A program made the translations under genes and the position numbers. A stretch of DNA of 11,494 nt from Candidatus Peribacteraceae bacterium. Lineage in GTDB: Bacteria; Patescibacteriota; Gracilibacteria; Peribacterales; Peribacteraceae. The notes under the pieces were generated by a model that ran no database searches, had not been told where the DNA came from, and saw only the letters and a list, made by a program, of their open reading frames with translations. Shown piece by piece: positions 10,276 to 11,494 of this stretch; within the stretch, counting starts at the first letter, position 1; each line of letters begins with the position of its first letter. The stretch covers positions 1-11,494 of the forward strand of contig JABFSS010000014.1 of NCBI GenBank assembly GCA_013140485.1. The letters are read 5' to 3'.

Positions 10276-11494
10276 ATGAGGCGCCTGCTGCAACTCCTTT
10301 CCGCGATGACGCGCTGGGAGAGGTGGATCCTCTCGTTGCTCGTCCTTCTGCTGCTCGCAAGCGGCTTCGGCCTCGTGCGCCTCTTCTATTTGCGCAATTC
10401 GGTTCTCGTGCCGGCGGACGGCGGCACGTATATCGAAGGCACGGTGGGCGAACTCCTCCCGCTCAATCCCTGGTTCATCGTCCGCAACGACGTCAACCGC
10501 GATATCGTCTCGCTCGTCTTCTCCGGACTCCTGCGGTACAACCCGCTCTCGCGCAAGATCGAAGACGACTTGGCCACGGTCAAAATTTCGTCCGACGCCA
10601 AGGTCTACACGGTTCAGTTGAAGGAAAATCTCTTCTGGCACGATTCCACAAAGGCCGCTCCCCATCCCGTCACCGCGGACGACGTCCTCTTCACGTTTAA
10701 GACGATCCAGGACCCGCAGTTCCCCAACGCTTTGCAGCGTCAGAATTTCCGCGGCGTCCGCATCGACAAAGTCGACGAGCGCACGGTCCGCTTTACGCTC
10801 GAGCAGCCCTACAGTTTCTTCCAGAGCAACCTCACGCTCGGGCTGCTGCCGAAGGCATCGTTCGAGGGCATTGCCATTGCCCGGTTGGACCAAACCGTGG
10901 ATTTCGGATTCGCGCCGGTCGGAGCGGGGCCGTACAAGATCAAATCCATCGTCCGCACGGATCTGAGCACCGAAGTGACGCTGGAACGCTTTGAGGAGCG
11001 CACGCTCGAACCCCTCTACCGCCTCGACGGCATCGTCTTCCGCATCTTTTCCGATTACTCCTCTCTTCTCTCGGACTTGAGCCATCTCGACGGCGTGCGT
11101 CTGGTCCCCCGCAACGACGACGGCCAGCCGATCATCGGCAAGCACTTCGAGGCGTTGCAATACACGCTCCCGCAGTACGTCGCGCTCTACTTTAACCTCG
11201 ACCGCCCCGCGCTCCAGGACGGCAAACTGCGCGTCGGCCTGCAGCAGGGCACAAATAAGCAGGCGATCATCGACGCGCTGCACGAATCCGTCATCGTCGA
11301 TACTCCTCTCCTCGAACTCGATACGGGCGACTGGCATTACCAGTTCAACTCCGACGCCGCGCAGGGCGCTCTGCTCGCCTCGCGGTGGAACCTTCCCGAG
11401 CGGGTGCGGCTGCGACGCCTCCTGGAGCGTGATGACGCCAACGCCGCGGGCCTCGTGCATCCCGCACCTGTCGCTCTTTTTCAGGAGGGAGGAT
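10276..11494 (+). CDS. ABC transporter solute-binding protein, family 5 (peptide type), partial
   Basis: The frame is open from the ATG at 10276 to the window edge, giving 406 codons with no stop; family members are usually 500-600 residues, so part is missing. The N-terminus is a single hydrophobic anchor (about 18-37, WILSLLVLLLLASGFGLV) with no lipobox cysteine, so the protein is probably a membrane-anchored extracytoplasmic binder rather than a lipoprotein. The mature part follows SBP_bac_5: GGTYIEGTVGELLPLNPWF, RDIVSLVFSGLLRYNP, YTVQLKENLFWHD, VTADDVLFTFKTIQDP, and later PVGAGPYKI. These proteins bind oligopeptides or nickel/glycosides for an ABC importer; no permease or ATPase is seen here. 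It lies 16 nt after secG with no clear -10 or Shine-Dalgarno sequence of its own. Confidence 0.9.
   Translation, partial: MRRLLQLLSAMTRWERWILSLLVLLLLASGFGLVRLFYLRNSVLVPADGGTYIEGTVGELLPLNPWFIVRNDVNRDIVSLVFSGLLRYNPLSRKIEDDLATVKISSDAKVYTVQLKENLFWHDSTKAAPHPVTADDVLFTFKTIQDPQFPNALQRQNFRGVRIDKVDERTVRFTLEQPYSFFQSNLTLGLLPKASFEGIAIARLDQTVDFGFAPVGAGPYKIKSIVRTDLSTEVTLERFEERTLEPLYRLDGIVFRIFSDYSSLLSDLSHLDGVRLVPRNDDGQPIIGKHFEALQYTLPQYVALYFNLDRPALQDGKLRVGLQQGTNKQAIIDALHESVIVDTPLLELDTGDWHYQFNSDAAQGALLASRWNLPERVRLRRLLERDDANAAGLVHPAPVALFQEGG

Noticed and set aside
10201..11460. A 419-codon open frame on the minus strand, opposite the solute-binding protein
   Set aside because: The plus-strand frame encodes a clear family 5 binding protein. 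The minus frame is repetitive in Arg, Glu, Val and Asp with no recognisable domain, as expected for an antisense shadow of GC-rich codons.

Overview
The window looks like a piece of a bacterial chromosome from the Patescibacteria (Candidate Phyla Radiation), possibly near the Peribacteria/Peregrinibacteria. This placement is inferred from gene style: a two-helix protein resembling type IV secretion pilins, an S16 protein with a long Ala/Pro/Glu tail, a membrane-anchored peptide-binding protein after secG, many short orphan proteins, and very tight packing. No 16S gene is present to confirm it. TGA serves as a normal stop (NAD kinase, rpsP, khpA, secG), so this is not a lineage that reads UGA as glycine.

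Layout. 1-439 (-) is a partial polytopic membrane protein, divergent from a GT4-type glycosyltransferase (485-1552, +) that is followed 12 nt later by NAD kinase (1565-2452, +). NAD kinase converges stop-to-stop on an orphan gene (2453-2959, -). A small membrane protein (3048-3353, +) converges on purA (3355-4595, -), which carries a one-base frameshift. purA lies 2 nt behind prmC (4598-5386, -). prmC diverges from a second GT4-type glycosyltransferase (5405-6439, +) across only 18 nt. The 6440-7562 interval is accessory: orphan gene X (6483-7025, +), a rearrangement scar (7030-7136) carrying the start of the downstream DUF721 gene fused to the tail of the upstream glycosyltransferase, and orphan gene Y (7160-7435, -). 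Housekeeping genes then resume: a DUF721/DciA-like gene, rpsP, khpA, and the pilin-like gene overlapping khpA by 4 nt. After these come a secreted orphan protein (-), tRNA-Val(UAC), secG and a family 5 solute-binding protein that runs off the window.

The genes belong to separate core functions: NADP supply, AMP synthesis, release-factor methylation, cell-surface glycosylation, helicase loading, ribosome and RNA-binding proteins, protein secretion and peptide binding. They do not form one pathway.

Two window-wide patterns stand out. First, I find no convincing Shine-Dalgarno sequence, yet 14 of the 17 protein genes have a -10-like hexamer (mostly TANNNT) ending 6-9 nt before the start codon. 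This implies mainly leaderless or almost leaderless mRNAs. Second, short tandem repeats of period 7 (three unrelated units) and period 9 recur. They sit in frame inside prmC and the second glycosyltransferase gene, and they form hairpin arms after the DUF721 gene and rpsP.
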